Assembly (NCBI GenBank): GCA_014305025.1
Contig: JACRTY010000016.1
Coordinates: forward strand, 1-51,821
Length of the DNA: 51,821 nucleotides
Direction of reading: 5' to 3'
Origin: Candidatus Nyctobacter psychrophilus
Lineage (GTDB): Bacteria; Vulcanimicrobiota; Vulcanimicrobiia; Vulcanimicrobiales; Vulcanimicrobiaceae
Below the pieces are notes generated by a model. It saw only the letters and a program-made list of their open reading frames with translations. It searched no databases and was not told the origin of the DNA. Positions within the stretch are counted from its first letter, which is position 1, and each line of letters starts with the position of its first letter. Of the stretch, positions 1-7,442 are shown in pieces. Position numbers and translations under genes: made by a program.

Positions 1-212
1 AAGGTGAGCACCACGACGCGACTCAGGCACGCCGCTACGCCGAGGCTCAGGCTCTTTACAAAGAAAGCATCGATGCGCAGCGCGCCGCTGGCGCTCTGCG
101 GCAGCAGATCGCGCTGCTGGAGGCGACGCGGGGCTCGCACGCGGCGGCCGTGGACTTCTGGGAACAGCGCGATCGGCTTCGCGCCGCCGGCTCTCCCGGA
201 GCGGCGCACTGA
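1..212 (+). CDS. C-terminal end of a TPR-like protein (truncated by window)
   Basis: An open frame enters from the left edge (codons in phase with base 3) and stops at TGA 210-212. About 69 residues are visible. They read as two amphipathic helices of tetratricopeptide type (ARRYAEAQALYKESIDAQ, then HAAAVDFWEQRDRLRAAG), with the A-x-x-Y-x-x-A and W/F spacing of TPR motifs. The start lies outside the window. The protein could be the tail of a TPR scaffold or of a transcriptional activator with TPR repeats; the fragment cannot tell these apart. Confidence 0.5.
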   Translation, partial: GEHHDATQARRYAEAQALYKESIDAQRAAGALRQQIALLEATRGSHAAAVDFWEQRDRLRAAGSPGAAH

Positions 213-244
213 AAGGCCCGCTTGCAGCCTATAACGGGCGCTTA

Positions 245-835
245 TCAGCGGCGCGTCCTACGGCGTCCCTTTGATTTTACGCTCGTACGCCTTCCAGCCG
301 TTGCCTTGCGCATGCCTCCAGCCCCGGCTTTCTTGCGCACACCTCCAGCGCTGGAAGACTTCCATGTTCTTCCCGCGCTCATGCTCTCAAGTATGGCGGC
401 GTCCGCGACCAACTTTGTCGCATCACCCGTCTGCTTCCTTGGTCTTCCTCCCAAAGCGCCGTTGGCTCGTGACGCCGCGGCTTTCCGTTCTGACTTTACC
501 GCACCGCCAGCGCGACCAAGCGCCGCCATCCATTCCTTCGTACCGAAGATGCCGGACGCCAAGCTAGTAACGGTGAATCCGACATCTGGCTCATCCCAGA
601 CGATCGCCGTCCCTGGCGGGAGCACCTGAACGCGTTTGAGTTGCTGCGGCGTGGCATCGCGGAGCCCCTGGAGTTTGTGCCGCGGGAGAGCAATGCCGAG
701 CCCGTCAGCTAATTCGACGATTATCCGGTCTGTTCTCGCATCGTAGCGAGCGCTGACGGCGTGGGGCTCGTTCGCTGCGCGCTGACGGCCGCGCAAACGG
801 GCCGCTGTAATTTCAGTGTTGGTAAGGCTTGCCAT
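245..835 (-). CDS. DUF2442 domain protein with basic tail
   Basis: The 196-residue product has a DUF2442 domain at about residues 10-105: the ARYDARTDRIIVELADG strand, then ALPRHKLQGLRDAT, then a VTSLASGIFG end. A low-complexity Lys/Arg/Ala tail of some 85 residues follows. DUF2442 proteins are small and usually sit beside DUF4160, as here: the DUF4160 frame upstream overlaps this ATG by 23 bases, so the two are translationally coupled. Such pairs are often listed as candidate toxin-antitoxin modules, but no activity can be deduced from sequence. The basic tail is longer than usual and could bind nucleic acid (inference). The ATG at 835 is the natural start. Confidence 0.75.
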   Translation of the reverse strand: MASLTNTEITAARLRGRQRAANEPHAVSARYDARTDRIIVELADGLGIALPRHKLQGLRDATPQQLKRVQVLPPGTAIVWDEPDVGFTVTSLASGIFGTKEWMAALGRAGGAVKSERKAAASRANGALGGRPRKQTGDATKLVADAAILESMSAGRTWKSSSAGGVRKKAGAGGMRKATAGRRTSVKSKGRRRTRR

Positions 836-1067
836 GATAGTAAATCCAAAATGTTAGAAGGGTATCGTAGTTCTTCTCAACGGCGGAAGCGGCTCTGCGA
901 ATGTCCCTCGCCGGGAAACGCCCCTCGATGTCAATCATTCGGACTGAGCCGCCGCGCCGCAACTCAAACCGAACGACGCCCGTCGCACCGAAGACGTGCA
1001 CGTGAGGCGGGGGATGGTCGTTGGGAAAGACGTGCAGCCGAAAGCTACCTTCGCGTAGTGAAGACAC
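813..1067 (-). CDS. DUF4160 domain protein, probable partner of DUF2442
   Basis: This 84-residue protein is a complete DUF4160 domain. The hallmark is near the N-terminus: LREGSFRLHVFPNDHPPPHVHVFG, where the family has a REG-x-R-F segment followed by P-P-H-V-H-V. The C-terminus (NYDTLLTFWIYYHGKP) matches the family ending. It starts with GTG at 1067 and is the first gene of the pair. A perfect 17-base palindrome lies only 2 bases upstream of the start codon, which suggests autoregulation as in toxin-antitoxin operons. The family's biochemical role is unknown to me. Confidence 0.8.
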   Translation of the reverse strand: MSSLREGSFRLHVFPNDHPPPHVHVFGATGVVRFELRRGGSVRMIDIEGRFPARDIRRAASAVEKNYDTLLTFWIYYHGKPYQH

Positions 1068-1069
1068 AA

Positions 1070-1086
1070 AACCTAAGGCTTAGGTT
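1070..1086. promoter_or_regulatory. Perfect 8+1+8 palindrome, likely operator of DUF4160/DUF2442
   Basis: AACCTAAG-G-CTTAGGTT is a perfect inverted repeat ending 2 bases upstream of the DUF4160 GTG. The location fits a self-binding operator of a two-gene module. No clear -35/-10 pair was identified around it. Confidence 0.6.
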
Positions 1087-1725
1087 CCCCCTCATCGGCG
1101 CGATCCCTTGGTGCCTCTCGAGGCTATTGAGCCTAACGCCCGCGCCAGAGACCGCTACCATCTACCGAAAACGCTCGCCCGACCCGTAAGCGGTGACCGC
1201 AGGCTGGTCCACACGTGGCTACCAACGCCTTCGAAGCGCGCGAGCGATGCGCGCGGCGCGGACTGCCCTCGGTCCGCCGATGCGTCGAACCCCGCGCATG
1301 CCGAGCGACGCACGAAGTAAACGCGCGAGCCTCACGGCGTTTTCCTCGCTTGCTGAGCCCGCTGAGTGTCGCTCCGCGACCGATCGCGATACCAGCGGAG
1401 ACGCTCGGCGGTGCGGTTTCGTGCCGTTTCACAGGAGGTCGGAAGCCTCGGCGGCGCTTACCGGATTCATTGCAAGCCGAGCGCCGAGGCGACCCCGCGC
1501 ATTTACTCGAGGGCGTTGGGGTCGTCGTCTACGATCCTGCTCAGGCAGTCCTTAACGAGACGATTCCCTCCACCGATTCAGGGCTTCGCTGGGACGATTT
1601 CGTTTCGGCTCTTGCAGCCGCATACGACTCGCGATTCGTCTCCGACGCGGAGCAACGAGCCCAAATCGAAGCCGCCGGCCGAGGATGAAGAAGCCGATTC
1701 GGACGCCGACGAAGGGTTTTGAGCG
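1087..1725. other. Stretch without a convincing gene; possible decayed ORF
   Basis: No intact gene is supported here. From about 1500 to 1688 (plus strand, phase of base 1215) the frame reads like ordinary protein (VVVYDPAQAVLNETIPST, then GLRWDDFVSALAAAYDSRF) and stops at 1686-1688. The adjacent phase carries an acidic run (PAEDEEADSDADEGF) that stops at 1720-1722. This suggests the 3' remains of a frameshifted gene. The part between 1087 and 1490 shows nothing recognisable. Confidence 0.3.
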
Positions 1726-2166
1726 TTGCTGCTGTGCATCCGAGCCGCTAACGAAGCGCATTCCACGGATAGAGTGCACACCTCGATCGAGCTCGCCGAC
1801 GACTACCTCCTCGGTGCGCCGGTTCCTAAGCCGGCCGTTATTGCCGCCTTATTGGCCGAACGTTCCGCCGCGCCGGCGGCAGCGCCGTTCTACCGGGCGC
1901 TCGAAGCGATCGGGGTGCGGGCGGCCGATGAAGCGATCATCGCGCTACGGCTCGTGCTCGCCGGCAAGTCGGCCTCGGATGCGTCGGTTCGGCGGCTGCG
2001 GGACTTAGCTCGTGTGGCGCGCGCCGCAGCCGCCGGCGACCGTAGCGGAGTGGCGGCGGCCATGGCGGCAAATCCGGCGCTTCCAGAGGGTCTGTCATCG
2101 GCTGCGGACCTCACGGACACCCGCGCCGCGGTAAAGGCGGCATATTTACGGGAACTCGACGCGTAA
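1726..2166 (+). CDS. Hypothetical alpha-helical protein, possibly a gene remnant
   Basis: The frame starts at TTG 1726 directly after a stop at 1720-1722; GTG 1774 is another possible start. The product (up to 146 residues) is Ala-rich and helical, for example VIAALLAERSAAPAAAPFYR and DASVRRLRDLARVARAAAAG, with the composition of a real protein. No family was recognised and no signal peptide is present. Because protein-like sequence also precedes it in other phases, it may be the surviving 3' part of a longer broken gene rather than an intact unit. Confidence 0.4.
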   Translation: MLLCIRAANEAHSTDRVHTSIELADDYLLGAPVPKPAVIAALLAERSAAPAAAPFYRALEAIGVRAADEAIIALRLVLAGKSASDASVRRLRDLARVARAAAAGDRSGVAAAMAANPALPEGLSSAADLTDTRAAVKAAYLRELDA

Positions 2167-2235
2167 CGCGGTCGCTCCCAGGGGAGGCAACGAGCAGGGG
2201 AACGGTTCGGAACGGTTGCTGCGTTAGGGAGTCGT

Positions 2236-2616
2236 ATGTCACGGTCGCCCCTTGCCCTCGCCCTTGCCCTCGCCACCTTCGCCGCCACGCTGGCGCCCGC
2301 CGCCGCAAGCGCCAGTTCGCCGGCTGCCGTCGGTGCCCAACGCGCCGTGGCCGATGCCACCCCGAGCCCCGAGCCTCAGGCCAAGAATGCGGGTTCCATC
2401 GGCGGGTTGGTTGCGTCGGTCGATTACGGCGCCAGTACCATGACCGTCACCGCCGGCTCTCGCCATCTGCAGATTCACGTGCTGCCGAGCACGAACATTC
2501 AGGGCCCCGGGAACGCGTTCCACACGATCGCCGACATCAAAAAGGGCGCGCACGTGCGCGTTCTGATGAGCCAAGTGGGCTCCACGTATAACGCACAACT
2601 GATAACCCTGAAGTGA
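2236..2616 (+). CDS. Small secreted protein with DUF5666-like beta domain
   Basis: The 126-residue protein begins with a signal peptide (an Ala/Leu-rich core over residues 5-26, probable cleavage after ASA). A short linker leads to one small beta domain over about residues 50-126: GSIGGLVASVDYGASTMTV, then LQIHVLPSTNIQG, then IADIKKGAHVRVLM. This pattern (G-x-V-x-x-V, T-V, D-L-K-x-G-x-x-V-x-V) resembles DUF5666-type OB-like domains of exported bacterial proteins. The start is supported by AGGGAG 4 bases ahead of ATG. Its target is unknown. It ends about 70 bases before the recycling operon and reads the same way, but a GC-rich palindromic stretch (2620-2634) and a separate -10 box lie between them. 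Confidence 0.65.
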   Translation: MSRSPLALALALATFAATLAPAAASASSPAAVGAQRAVADATPSPEPQAKNAGSIGGLVASVDYGASTMTVTAGSRHLQIHVLPSTNIQGPGNAFHTIADIKKGAHVRVLMSQVGSTYNAQLITLK

Positions 2617-2650
2617 TCCGGCCGGCCCGGGCCTAAACGCTGGGGGAAAG

Positions 2651-2680
2651 TACAATGCCGTCGCTGCTGCGAAAGCAGCA
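2651..2680 (+). promoter_or_regulatory. -10 box and GAAA-capped hairpin in the leader of the recycling operon
   Basis: TACAAT at 2651-2656 looks like a -10 element. Transcription from it would begin near 2663. The short leader then contains the hairpin TGCTGC-GAAA-GCAGCA (2665-2680), a 6-bp stem closed by a GNRA-type tetraloop, ending 2 bases before the GTG start of the ABC ATPase. No good -35 box is visible. The hairpin leaves no room for a Shine-Dalgarno sequence. Confidence 0.4.
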
Positions 2681-2682
2681 AC

Positions 2683-3699
2683 GTGGCGCACGTCCGACTG
2701 GAGCGCATCGGCAAGACGTTTATCGATGTAAAGCCGGCGATCGAGGCGGTGTGCGATCTGTCGCTGTGGCTCAACGATGGTGAGCGGCTTGCGATCGTAG
2801 GGCCGTCGGGCTGCGGCAAGACGACGCTGCTGCGGCTGATCGCGGGACTCGAGCGGCTCGATTGCGGGAGCGTGCGCTTCGAGGGCCGCGATCTCGCCGG
2901 CGTACCGCCCGAAAAGCGGAGCGTCGCGATGGTGTTTGCGAACGACGCCCTGTTCGCAAATCGCACGGTGTTCGACAACATCGCGTACCCGCTGCGCCTG
3001 CGCGGCCGCCGCGCAATCGAACAACGCGTCGTCAGTGAAGCGAGCACGGTGCGCGTTGCGGATCTACTGGGGCGTTATCCGCGGCAACTTTCGAGCGGGC
3101 AACGCCAACGCGTTGCCCTCGCGCGAGCGCTTGCCACCGATCCCGCCGTGCTGCTGATGGACGAGCCGTTCTCGCGGCTGGATGCACCGCTGCGCGTGGA
3201 ACTGCGGATCGAATGTGCGCGCGTGCTGGCGGAGCGTGCAGTGACGACGATATTCGTGACGCACGATCAAAGCGAAGCGCTCGCGCTCGCGCAACGCGTC
3301 GCCTTGATGCGCGACGGCAGCCTCGAACAGATTGGAACGCTGCGCGAACTCTACGAGCGGCCCGCGAATGAGTTCGTCGCGCGCTTCATCGGCTCACCGG
3401 CAATGGTGATCGTACCGGCCCAAGCGCTGGGCTTTCCGGAATACGGGAGCCGCGTGCGGATCGGACTCCGATCCGATGCGGTTCGGCTCGTCTCGGACGG
3501 AGAGTTTTGCGGCACGGTGCGGGCGGTGGAGGACCTGGGCGCCGATGGCTATGCGTACGTCGATGGAGCGTTCGGTTCACTCACCGCGCACCTGCGGCCG
3601 GGCGAGGACGTACCAGGCATCGGCGAGCGCGTGACGCTGGCCATCGACCGCGGCCGAACGTATGCATTTGCGGCCGACGGAACGAACGCCGGTGTCTGA
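2683..3699 (+). CDS. ABC transporter ATP-binding protein, MalK/UgpC/MsmX type
   Basis: The 338-residue protein has the ABC ATPase domain over residues 1-235 and a C-terminal TOBE/OB regulatory domain, the layout of carbohydrate-importer ATPases. Visible motifs are Walker A GPSGCGKTT (about residue 39), signature LSSGQRQR, Walker B VLLMDEP, D-loop SRLDA and H-loop THDQ. The Q-loop is odd: the family has V-F-Q, but here the sequence is MVFANDALF, so the conserved Gln is Ala. No permease or binding protein is encoded nearby. As with MsmX, it may power importers encoded elsewhere; its place at the head of a muropeptide-recovery operon suggests uptake of cell-wall sugars or muropeptides (inference). 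The start is GTG 2683. Confidence 0.85.
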   Translation: MAHVRLERIGKTFIDVKPAIEAVCDLSLWLNDGERLAIVGPSGCGKTTLLRLIAGLERLDCGSVRFEGRDLAGVPPEKRSVAMVFANDALFANRTVFDNIAYPLRLRGRRAIEQRVVSEASTVRVADLLGRYPRQLSSGQRQRVALARALATDPAVLLMDEPFSRLDAPLRVELRIECARVLAERAVTTIFVTHDQSEALALAQRVALMRDGSLEQIGTLRELYERPANEFVARFIGSPAMVIVPAQALGFPEYGSRVRIGLRSDAVRLVSDGEFCGTVRAVEDLGADGYAYVDGAFGSLTAHLRPGEDVPGIGERVTLAIDRGRTYAFAADGTNAGV

Positions 3700-5251
3700 G
3701 CTGGAGCGGCTTGCGGGTTCCGTGCTGTGCACCGGCGCCCCCCTACCCGATAGCGATGACGCGGCCTTCGAGCGGCTGCAGCGTCTGGGTCCCGGCGCCG
3801 TCGTGCTCTTCGCGCGAGACGTTGCGTCCGTCGAGACGACACGGTCGCTCGTGCAGAGACTTCGCGCCGCCCTGGAACACGACGCACCGCTGTCGATTTG
3901 CGTCGATCAAGAAGGCGGCCGCGTCGCGCGCATCGGGACGCCCCATCCGATGCCGTCCATGATGACCCTCGGCGCCGCCGGCGACCCGGTGCTGGCGCAA
4001 CGCGCCGGGGCGGCCATCGCTGCAACCGTTGGCAGCATCGGCGCCAACGTGGACTTCGCCCCCGTGCTCGATTTGGCGCTCGAGCCGGAGAGCACCGTGA
4101 TCGGCACGCGCGCCTTCGGCGACGATCCGGGGGCCGTTGCCGCGCTTGGAGCAGCCGTCGTCCGGGGGCTTCAAGCCGCCGGCATTGTAGCGGTGGTAAA
4201 GCATTTCCCCGGGCACGGCGCGACGGCGGATGATTCGCACGTCGCCTTGCCGGTGATCGACAGCGACCTCGCGACGCTGCGGGCGCGCGACCTCGTGCCG
4301 TTTCGCGCCGCGTTCGCGGCCGGCGCACGGGCCGTGATGACCGCGCACGTGCGCGTCACTGCGTTCGACGACGAACGCCCCGCGACGCAGTCACCGCGAC
4401 TTCTGCGCGGCTTGCTGCGCGATGAACTCGGTTTCGAAGGCGTGTGTTTTACCGACTGTCTGGAAATGGCGGGGGCCGCCGAACCGTTCGGAGGTGCGGT
4501 GCGCGCCGGTGTCCTCGCGCTGGAGGCGGGCGCCGACGTGCTGCTGGTCAGCCATACGCTCGCGGTCGCGGAGGCCTTACGCGATGCGCTCGTCGCCGCG
4601 GTGTGCAGCGGCGACCTTCCGCGCGCGCGCTTGGAAGAGGCGGCCGAACGCGTGCGCACGTTTCGATTCGGACACCGGGCCGCGCCGATGCCGGACGTGC
4701 CCACTGCGGCGGAGTCGGATACGATTGCGCGGGAGGTCGCCGCGCGCGGCATCGCCATCGTGCGCGGCCACCTGCGCATCGCGCCCGACGTGCCCGTCAC
4801 GATCGTGTCGTTCGAGGGCGCTTCCGGTGATGGGGTCGCGCAAGGGGCGGCAGAGCGCCCGTCGCTGAGTGCGGCGCTGCGCCGCCGGCGCGTGCGCAGC
4901 GAACTGCTGCGCGTACCGCTCGAGCCAGATGCGGCGATGATCGAACAACTCGTGGCCGTTCTGGAGGCGCAGCGTGCGCAAGGCCCTCGTACCTGCATCG
5001 TGCTGGCCCGGCGCGCGCACCTGTATCCTGGCCAGCGGCGCGCCGTCGATGCGGTGCTCGGCGCATCGCCGGAGGCGTTCATCGTTTCGGCGCGCGAACC
5101 GTTCGACGTTCCGGCCTTCGGTCGCGCGCGTACCGTCGCATGCACGTTCGGTGACGAGAGCACGAACATCGAAGCGCTCGCCGGTGTGTTGTTCGGAGCA
5201 CGTACGGCCGACGGACGCATTCCGCTGGCCTTCGCTCGCGTCCCGGCATGA
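3692..5251 (+). CDS. nagZ: Beta-N-acetylhexosaminidase NagZ (GH3)
   Basis: NagZ removes GlcNAc from GlcNAc-MurNAc muropeptides. The 519-residue protein has the GH3 barrel over residues 1-330 with FARDVAS, VDQEGGRVARI, the loop KHFPGHGATADDSHVALP holding the family's Asp-His dyad, and the nucleophile Asp in CFTDCLEM. A C-terminal alpha/beta domain follows (about residues 335-519, ending near FGDESTNIEALAGVLFG), as in the longer Bacillus-type enzyme. ATG 3662 is also in frame, but GTG 3692, which overlaps the ATPase stop by 8 bases, fits the tight operon better. There is no signal peptide, so it should act in the cytoplasm on imported fragments. The stop overlaps the next ATG (ATGA). Confidence 0.9.
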   Translation: MSELERLAGSVLCTGAPLPDSDDAAFERLQRLGPGAVVLFARDVASVETTRSLVQRLRAALEHDAPLSICVDQEGGRVARIGTPHPMPSMMTLGAAGDPVLAQRAGAAIAATVGSIGANVDFAPVLDLALEPESTVIGTRAFGDDPGAVAALGAAVVRGLQAAGIVAVVKHFPGHGATADDSHVALPVIDSDLATLRARDLVPFRAAFAAGARAVMTAHVRVTAFDDERPATQSPRLLRGLLRDELGFEGVCFTDCLEMAGAAEPFGGAVRAGVLALEAGADVLLVSHTLAVAEALRDALVAAVCSGDLPRARLEEAAERVRTFRFGHRAAPMPDVPTAAESDTIAREVAARGIAIVRGHLRIAPDVPVTIVSFEGASGDGVAQGAAERPSLSAALRRRRVRSELLRVPLEPDAAMIEQLVAVLEAQRAQGPRTCIVLARRAHLYPGQRRAVDAVLGASPEAFIVSAREPFDVPAFGRARTVACTFGDESTNIEALAGVLFGARTADGRIPLAFARVPA

Positions 5252-6291
5252 ACGCCGATGAACTCGTGGCCGCCGGTTGCGGGCAACGCTTTACGGCCGC
5301 CGTGCTACGCATCGAACGCGGAGGGCGCGTCGTCTTCGAGCGCGCCTACGGAACGCTCGATGATACACCGGCTGCGCACGCGACGTCGGTGACGACGGCA
5401 TTCGATCTCGCCTCCTTGACGAAAGTGTTCGTTGCAACCGCGCTGCTGCAGGCCGTCGACCGCGCTGACCTCGTACTCGACGCGTCGCTCACGCCCTGGT
5501 TGCCGGAGTGGCGGGGCACGCCGCGCGCCACCATCACGGCGCGCATGCTGCTCGCGCACACCGCGGGGCTTGCCTCGGGCGCAGACTATCGGACGTTGCT
5601 CGGTGAACGGATTGAAAGCGCCGCACTGTCGTGCGACTCCGTCGGCCTGCCGGGCGAACGTGTCGTCTATAGCGACCTCGGGTTCATCGTGCTCGGCGTC
5701 TTGCTTTCGCGGATGCAGGGTCGGGGACTCGGCACGATCGTCCGAGAAACGCTGTGCGCCCTGGGTTGCGCCGCGACGGCGTATCGCCCGCGCAACGATG
5801 CCGGCGATGCGATCGCGGCCACCGAATATGACGCTTGGCGAGGCCGCGTGCGGGGCGCGGTGCACGATGAAAAGGCCTATCTCATGAACGGCGTCGCAGG
5901 CCACGCCGGACTCTTCGGTCCCGCGGGCGACGTTGCGGCCGTGGCCGAAGCGTATCTTGCCGCGGTGCGCGGAGGCGCGGCCGGTGGTCTTTCACCGGCG
6001 CTCGCGCGTGAAGCGATCGCGGAACATGGCGCCGACCCGGTTCTGCGGCGAGGATTGGGCTGGGCGCTCAAAACCACTGACGATAACTCGTGTGGCGCGG
6101 CGCTTTCCTTTTCGACCTTCGGGCACACGGGGTTTACCGGAACGTCGGTGTGGGCCGATCCACAGCGCGATCTCTCAATCGTGCTGTTGACCAACGCCGT
6201 CTATTACGGCCGGAACGATCTGCGCGATCTGCGTGCCGCGGTGTGTGATGCCGCAGCGCTGGAGTACGGCGCATGCGCGCAGTCGGCCTAA
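5248..6291 (+). CDS. Beta-lactamase-family serine hydrolase, candidate AmiE-like muramyl amidase
   Basis: The 347-residue protein belongs to the beta-lactamase/AmpC-type hydrolases (PF00144). The nucleophile motif S-x-x-K is ASLTK (about residue 56), LLAHTAGL follows as in the family, the second motif is YSD in place of Y-x-N, and the third is GHTGFTG. No signal peptide is seen, so it is probably cytoplasmic. In Bacillus subtilis the gene next to nagZ, amiE (ybbE), is a member of this superfamily that cuts the peptide from MurNAc. Lying between nagZ and anmK/murQ, this gene is a good candidate for the same step (inference); a DD-peptidase or esterase role remains possible. Confidence 0.75.
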   Translation: MNADELVAAGCGQRFTAAVLRIERGGRVVFERAYGTLDDTPAAHATSVTTAFDLASLTKVFVATALLQAVDRADLVLDASLTPWLPEWRGTPRATITARMLLAHTAGLASGADYRTLLGERIESAALSCDSVGLPGERVVYSDLGFIVLGVLLSRMQGRGLGTIVRETLCALGCAATAYRPRNDAGDAIAATEYDAWRGRVRGAVHDEKAYLMNGVAGHAGLFGPAGDVAAVAEAYLAAVRGGAAGGLSPALAREAIAEHGADPVLRRGLGWALKTTDDNSCGAALSFSTFGHTGFTGTSVWADPQRDLSIVLLTNAVYYGRNDLRDLRAAVCDAAALEYGACAQSA

Positions 6292-7442
6292 TGTCCGGAA
6301 CGTCGCTCGACGGCGTGGACGCGGCACTGGTCGACATTCGTCCGCGCGGTAGCGGGTACGATGTGCGGCTCGACCGTTTTATCACCGTACCGTTTTCGAC
6401 TCGAGCGCGAAGCCGCTTGCTGGCGGCGTTGACGTTGCGCGGGCCGGACCTTTCTGAGCTCGTCGCGCTCGATCACCTCGTAGGCGAGATGTTTGCCGCA
6501 GCGGCTCGCAAGGTCGCGCCCGGCGAAGCCGTCGACTTCATCGCCTCGCATGGACTGACGGCATTCCACGATGGCGTGCTTCGCAGGACGTTCCAGATCG
6601 GCGATCCCTATCGCCTCCGGGAAGAACTAGGCGCGACGGTGGTCTTCGACTTTCGCCGAGCGGATTGCGCTGCAGGAGGTCACGGAGCACCGCTCGTCCC
6701 TTACGTCGATGCGCTGCTGTTCACATCATCCGAGCGCAACATCGTGGCGCTCAATATCGGGGGGATTGCGAACGTGACCGTGCTCGAAGCGGGCGCAGCG
6801 GCGGCTCCCCGCGCCTGGGACACGGGCCCGGGCAACATGCTGCTCGACGCCTTCGTGCGCGGCCGCACCGACGGCCGGTGGAATTTCGATGCGGACGGGG
6901 CAGCTGCAGCGCAGGGTCGAGCGAACGAAGGCGTCGTTACGGAACTCATCGCGCGGGAAGCATCATTTCTTGCGCTCGGGCCGCCGAAGTCGACGGGCCG
7001 CGAACGCTTCGGCGCGCAGTGTCTGGAAGCGCACGCCGATCTGATGGCTGCGATGTCGCTCGAGGACGGTTGTGCGACGTTGTGCGCCTTCACCGCCGCG
7101 ACGATCGCGCAAAGCCTCGCGGCCCACGGACCGCTTGCGCCGTTGGTGATCGCCAGCGGCGGCGGGGTGCACAATCGTGCGCTGCTGACGATGCTGCGCG
7201 AACGACTCGGCCGCGACGATGCAGCACTGGCGCTCTCCAGCGACTTCGGCGTCGACCCCGACGCAAAGGAGGCGCTCGCGTTTGCGCTGCTCGGTTACGA
7301 AACGTTGCGCGGACGTCCGGCCAACGTGCCCGCCGCAACGGGGGCCGCGCATCCGGCCGTTCTTGGCGCGATTGCGCCGCACGGATTGGCTGACGTTCTG
7401 ACCAAGATGAGCGCCGAGGTCGCGGCGAATGAGAGCGCGTGA
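6273..7442 (+). CDS. anmK: Anhydro-N-acetylmuramic acid kinase
   Basis: AnmK opens and phosphorylates 1,6-anhydro-MurNAc to MurNAc-6-phosphate. The 389-residue length is usual. The N-terminus is the phosphate-binding signature GLMSGTSLDGVDAALVD. The catalytic region is RRADCAAGGHGAPLVPYVD, where the family has F-R-x-A-D with the base Asp, followed by NIGGIANVT and DTGPGNMLLDAF. It overlaps the serine hydrolase by 19 bases and joins the next gene by GTGA. The anhydro sugar arises from lytic transglycosylases, so the organism appears to recycle its own murein in addition to free MurNAc. Confidence 0.95.
   Translation: MRAVGLMSGTSLDGVDAALVDIRPRGSGYDVRLDRFITVPFSTRARSRLLAALTLRGPDLSELVALDHLVGEMFAAAARKVAPGEAVDFIASHGLTAFHDGVLRRTFQIGDPYRLREELGATVVFDFRRADCAAGGHGAPLVPYVDALLFTSSERNIVALNIGGIANVTVLEAGAAAAPRAWDTGPGNMLLDAFVRGRTDGRWNFDADGAAAAQGRANEGVVTELIAREASFLALGPPKSTGRERFGAQCLEAHADLMAAMSLEDGCATLCAFTAATIAQSLAAHGPLAPLVIASGGGVHNRALLTMLRERLGRDDAALALSSDFGVDPDAKEALAFALLGYETLRGRPANVPAATGAAHPAVLGAIAPHGLADVLTKMSAEVAANESA

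Noticed and set aside
2620..2634. GC-rich palindromic run after the DUF5666-like gene as a terminator
   Set aside because: GGCCGGCCCGGGCC can self-pair only with almost no loop, and no T-run follows.
4171..5286. Open frame of 371 codons on the minus strand
   Set aside because: Ser/Arg/Ala-rich antisense shadow of nagZ; no motif.
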